DNA of 27,128 nt, from the NCBI GenBank assembly GCA_934255545.1, contig CAKQOE010000034.1:1-27128 (forward strand), in the 5' to 3' direction. The stretch is from an uncultured Clostridia bacterium (GTDB taxonomy: Bacteria; Bacillota; Clostridia; Peptostreptococcales; Anaerovoracaceae). The notes beneath the pieces were generated by a model that was not told the origin of the DNA, did no database searches, and saw only the letters and a list, made by a program, of their open reading frames with translations. Both the position numbers and the translations under genes were made by a program. Below are positions 24,514 through 27,128 of the stretch, in pieces (the stretch's first letter is position 1; the number at the start of each line of letters is the position of its first letter).

Positions 24514-26106
24514 ATGGGAAGGTTTTTTAATCCGGATAACAGCGCGTTTCAGAGAATATTAAATTCTGAAATATATGTTGATAAAAGTCAGCTTATCAGC
24601 TATACGAACAGAATGATAAATACTGAGCAGGCATTTATATGCAACAGCAGACCGCGCCGCTTCGGAAAATCCATAACTGCAAACATGCTTACAGCGTATT
24701 ACAGCAAGGGCTGCGATTCTCAGGAAATGTTTTCCGGGCTTGAGGTCAGCCGGGCTGACAGCTTTAAGAAGCATATTAATAAATATGATGTTATTCATTT
24801 CGATGTGCAGTGGTTCCTTGAACCGGGCGTTGATGTAAACAACATAGTTTCTATAATCCAGAGATCCATATTAAAAGAATTACGAGAAGAATATCCTGAA
24901 ATAATAGACGATCGTGTTGCCGGCCTGGCCGGCGCGCTGTCTGAAATTTATGCAAAGACGGGGAATAAATTCGTTGTTATTATCGATGAATGGGATGTTA
25001 TTATACGTGATGAGGCGCATAATAAGGCTGTACAGGATGAATATATCAACTTCCTGCGCGTTATGTTCAAAGGAATCGAGCCTACGAAATATATCGCACT
25101 TGCTTATCTTACAGGCATACTTCCGATCAAGAGGCTCAAAACGCAGTCCGCGCTTAATAATTTCAGGCAGTTCACTATGCTTGCGGCCGGTCCGCTTGCT
25201 GAATATGTAGGATTTACCGAATCCGAAGTTATGGAACTGTGCGAACGGTACGGCCGAGATTTTACTGAGGTAAAGCGCTGGTATGACGGGTATCTCCTCG
25301 CGGACCGCCATGTATATAATCCTAATGCTGTAGTCAATCTGATGCTCGACGGCACTTTTCAGAGCTACTGGTCGCAGACGAGTACATTCGAGTCTATAAG
25401 GCCGTTTATAGACATGGATTTCGACGGCCTAAAAGCGGCTATAATGGCAATGCTTTCAGGAGACTCTATAACAGTCAGGACTACATCATTTATGAATGAT
25501 ATGGTCACTTTTAAAAACAAGGATGATGTCATCACCTTGCTGATACACCTTGGTTATCTTGCGTACGATCAGGAATTAAAAACAGCGTTTATACCAAATG
25601 AAGAGATACGTGAAGAATTTTCAGTCGCTCTTGAAGACGACAAATGGGATGAATTAAATGAATTTGAAATGCAGTCTGACGCGCTTCTGCAGGCTACGCT
25701 TTGTCTTGATGCGGAAGCTGTAGCTTCCGGTATAGAAAAGATACACTCGGAATACGCTTCTGTCATTAAATATAACGATGAAAACTCACTGAGCAGCGTC
25801 CTGACGCTGGCTTACCTCAACTCCATGCAGTGGTATTTCAGACCTGTGCGCGAGCTTCCGACCGGCAGAGGCTTCGCTGATTTCGTATTTATACCGAAGC
25901 CGCGCTACGCCGCAGACTACCCTGCGCTCGTCGTCGAGCTGAAATGGAACCAGAAAGCATCGACAGCTCTGGAGCAGATAAAAGAAAAGCGCTATACCGA
26001 CTCACTGCTCCGGTATACCGGTGACATACTGTTAGTCGGTATAAACTACGATAAAACAAGCAAGACGCATACGTGCGTTATTGAAGAGCTGCAGAAGGAA
26101 GCATAA
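24514..26106 (+). CDS. AAA-ATPase-like protein with C-terminal PD-(D/E)XK nuclease-like domain
   Basis: 530 aa. The N-terminal half is the predicted AAA-ATPase family (Pfam AAA-ATPase_like). Its modified Walker A RPRRFGKS is at about 46-53 after the family mark YVDKSQLI, and the Walker B is FVVIIDEWD (about 153-161). The linker has VKRWYDGYLL, also typical. The C-terminus is a DUF1703-type PD-(D/E)XK domain, with Asp in GRGFADFVFIPKP and the ELK of ALVVELKW near residues 454 and 475-477. Members are often multicopy in Bacteroidetes and Clostridia, and their function is unknown; roles in mobile elements or defence have been suggested. AAGGAGGT precedes the ATG. Both domains look intact and the length is typical. 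It stands alone after tRNA-Arg. Confidence 0.93.
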   Translation: MGRFFNPDNSAFQRILNSEIYVDKSQLISYTNRMINTEQAFICNSRPRRFGKSITANMLTAYYSKGCDSQEMFSGLEVSRADSFKKHINKYDVIHFDVQWFLEPGVDVNNIVSIIQRSILKELREEYPEIIDDRVAGLAGALSEIYAKTGNKFVVIIDEWDVIIRDEAHNKAVQDEYINFLRVMFKGIEPTKYIALAYLTGILPIKRLKTQSALNNFRQFTMLAAGPLAEYVGFTESEVMELCERYGRDFTEVKRWYDGYLLADRHVYNPNAVVNLMLDGTFQSYWSQTSTFESIRPFIDMDFDGLKAAIMAMLSGDSITVRTTSFMNDMVTFKNKDDVITLLIHLGYLAYDQELKTAFIPNEEIREEFSVALEDDKWDELNEFEMQSDALLQATLCLDAEAVASGIEKIHSEYASVIKYNDENSLSSVLTLAYLNSMQWYFRPVRELPTGRGFADFVFIPKPRYAADYPALVVELKWNQKASTALEQIKEKRYTDSLLRYTGDILLVGINYDKTSKTHTCVIEELQKEA

Positions 26107-26155
26107 CAAACTATGCCGTCTTTTAATTTTGTCCGTTATCTTCTGTCCAGTTATA

Positions 26156-26213
26156 TTTTACATTGTAAAACAACTGTAAATTTTAAGAAAATGTTACTAA
26201 ATTATAACATTTT
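26156..26213. promoter_or_regulatory. AT-rich dyads upstream of the small Cys-rich gene
   Basis: TTTTACA-T-TGTAAAA (26156-26170) is a 15-bp palindrome. AAAATGTTA and TAACATTTT (26188-26196, 26205-26213) form a second inverted repeat with an 8-bp centre. The second abuts the -35 of the 26216-26244 promoter. They may be operator sites, or the first may help terminate the AAA-ATPase transcript, though there is no clear U-tract. Confidence 0.45.
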
Positions 26214-26215
26214 AC

Positions 26216-26244
26216 TTGCTATACTGACAAAAATACGTTATAAT
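26216..26244 (+). promoter_or_regulatory. Promoter of the small Cys-rich gene
   Basis: -35 TTGCTA (26216-26221) and -10 TATAAT (26239-26244) have a 17-bp spacer. The -10 ends 58 bp before the ATG at 26303. Confidence 0.7.
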
Positions 26245-26302
26245 TCATTTGTATTTTAAAATGTTAATTATGATTTGTTGAATCAGGAAACGAGGATGGA
26301 TT

Positions 26303-26524
26303 ATGACAAATAATTCTAAAAGAATCAGAAAAACTACTGCTGTTGATGCTTTATACGCAAAAAATACATGCGTATTATGCGGAAAGGATATAAAAGATTC
26401 TGGGAGGATATTTCACGGGCAGTGCGTCTGCGCATCATGTATCGGACACATATACGCCATGCCGGCTGCCGGTATGACCGACATCGCTGCTGTGGCGGAA
26501 ACGCCGTCAGTATACGCAGGGTGA
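26303..26524 (+). CDS. Small cysteine-rich (zinc-ribbon-like) protein
   Basis: 73 aa, with GAGGATGG as ribosome site. The cysteines are C23 and C26 (CVLCGK), and C41, C43 and C46 (QCVCASCIG), with His38 close by. A CX2C pair followed by a second CX2C about 16 residues later fits a small zinc ribbon or treble-clef-like knuckle. The N-terminus is basic (NNSKRIRKTT), and the C-terminus (MPAAGMTDIAAVAETPSVYA) looks unstructured. No family was recognised. It has its own promoter and AT-rich dyads upstream, which supports it as a real gene. A role in nucleic acid binding or metal sensing is only a guess. Confidence 0.7.
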   Translation: MTNNSKRIRKTTAVDALYAKNTCVLCGKDIKDSGRIFHGQCVCASCIGHIYAMPAAGMTDIAAVAETPSVYAG

Positions 26525-26733
26525 TCAGGACATTACATACAGCGACCGATACGGCAGATCACATCTTGCTTCATTATTACACACATTCTCATATACTCAG
26601 ATCACTATAAATCATTATTCATACTATTCCATCAAAAAATGCCGCATTACGCAGCACTTAATAATAAAAAGTTAAGGGTAACATAAGTTAATAACCAATA
26701 AGATAACATCATAAGACATTTTTTAATAAAACG

Positions 26734-26783
26734 ATACGCCAGGCACAGGGAACAATGGACCCCTGCCCGGCGTATTTTTATTA
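26734..26783 (+). terminator. GC-rich terminator 210 nt after the small Cys-rich gene
   Basis: ATACGCC and GGCGTAT form the base of the stem. Inside it GGCACAGGG pairs imperfectly with CCCCTGCC. TTTTTATTA follows on the plus strand. The 209 bp between the stop at 26524 and this hairpin hold no recognised gene. A GTGATC/GATCAC dyad lies at about 26521-26560. Confidence 0.75.
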
Positions 26784-26829
26784 CGATCATTGTAAAACGT
26801 ATACTTTTCCTGAATATAGGGTTCAGGAT

Positions 26830-27128
26830 TGCTGATAAATAAGTCAGAAAAAGTCAGCAGAATATCTGCACTGACCAAAATGCTGACCAGCAGGCACGGA
26901 AAAGGTCAGCAAAATAGTTGGGCTGACTAAAATGCTGACCTGTAGGCGCAGAAAAAGTCAGCAAAACAGCTGCACTCACTAAAATGCTGACCTGTAGGTG
27001 CAGAAAAAGTCAGCAAAACAGCTGCACTCACTAAAATGCTGACCTGTAGGCGCAGAAAAAGTCAGCAAAACAGCTGCACTCACTAAAATGCTGACCTGTA
27101 GGCGCAGAAAAAGTCAGCAAAACAGCTG
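26830..27128. repeat. 52-bp non-coding tandem repeat array, continuing past the window
   Basis: Units begin with TGCTGA at 26830, 26881, 26933, 26985, 27037 and 27089, a period of 52 (first unit 51). The units from 26933 on are almost identical; the two at the left are diverged. Each unit carries TGCTGAC and, 17 bases later, its reverse complement GTCAGCA, so heptamers alternate in direction along the array and each can pair with either neighbour. A period of 52 and TGA triplets in several frames make it non-coding. Confidence 0.93.

Noticed and set aside
26830..27128. CRISPR array
   Set aside because: The whole 52-bp unit is conserved, with no unique spacers, and no cas genes are near.
26830..27128. 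Integron attC array
   Set aside because: No cassette genes lie between units and the attC core sites (RYYYAAC/GTTRRRY) are not evident.

Overview
The window looks like a chromosomal segment of an anaerobic Clostridia-type Firmicute. The evidence is [FeFe]-hydrogenase maturation genes (hydE, hydG and the small TM1266-type regulator), strong AGGAGG ribosome sites, SLH-anchored and dockerin/cohesin surface proteins, BspA-type leucine-rich repeats and moderate G+C with AT-rich gaps. I cannot name the genus.

Bases 1-14000 are one large block of secreted or surface proteins, all on the minus strand. Reading in the direction of transcription, the first group is a cohesin-like protein with three SLH domains (13988), a small dockerin protein (12664) and a large cohesin-like/Ig-like/SLH protein (12005). 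A strong hairpin terminator lies at 8918-8952. The second group is a 1012-aa protein made of two copies of a 450-residue unit, a secreted transglutaminase-like protein with an intact Cys-His-Asp triad, and two tandem paralogous beta-repeat/InlB-repeat proteins, the last running off the left edge. Three of these and the BspA-like protein end in a similar short C-terminal module.

Bases 14000-19830 hold a three-gene minus-strand unit: a 250-aa protein with a putative HTH, a DUF4365 PD-(D/E)XK-like protein, and a 1130-aa BspA-like LRR protein whose start overlaps the DUF4365 gene by 11 bp. An XRE regulator is divergent. The promoter of this unit and the promoter of the 13988 cohesin-SLH gene are the same 64-bp module (52/64 identical, no gaps). 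Each has two TGCA-N3-TGCA boxes 40 bp apart around a 17-bp-spaced sigma70-type promoter. This shared switch, linking a surface scaffold to a nuclease-like/LRR unit, is the most interesting thing in the window.

Bases 19870-24075 hold back-to-back terminators, then hydG, hydE and the TM1266-type regulator (transcribed regulator-hydE-hydG), with a divergent DUF4213/DUF364 gene. hydF and the hydrogenase itself are not here. Bases 24075-27128 hold tRNA-Arg(CCG) with its terminator, an AAA-ATPase/PD-(D/E)XK protein, a small cysteine-rich protein with its own promoter, a distal terminator and, at the right edge, a 52-bp non-coding tandem repeat that continues out of the window. GC-rich short palindromes recur in many of the gaps.
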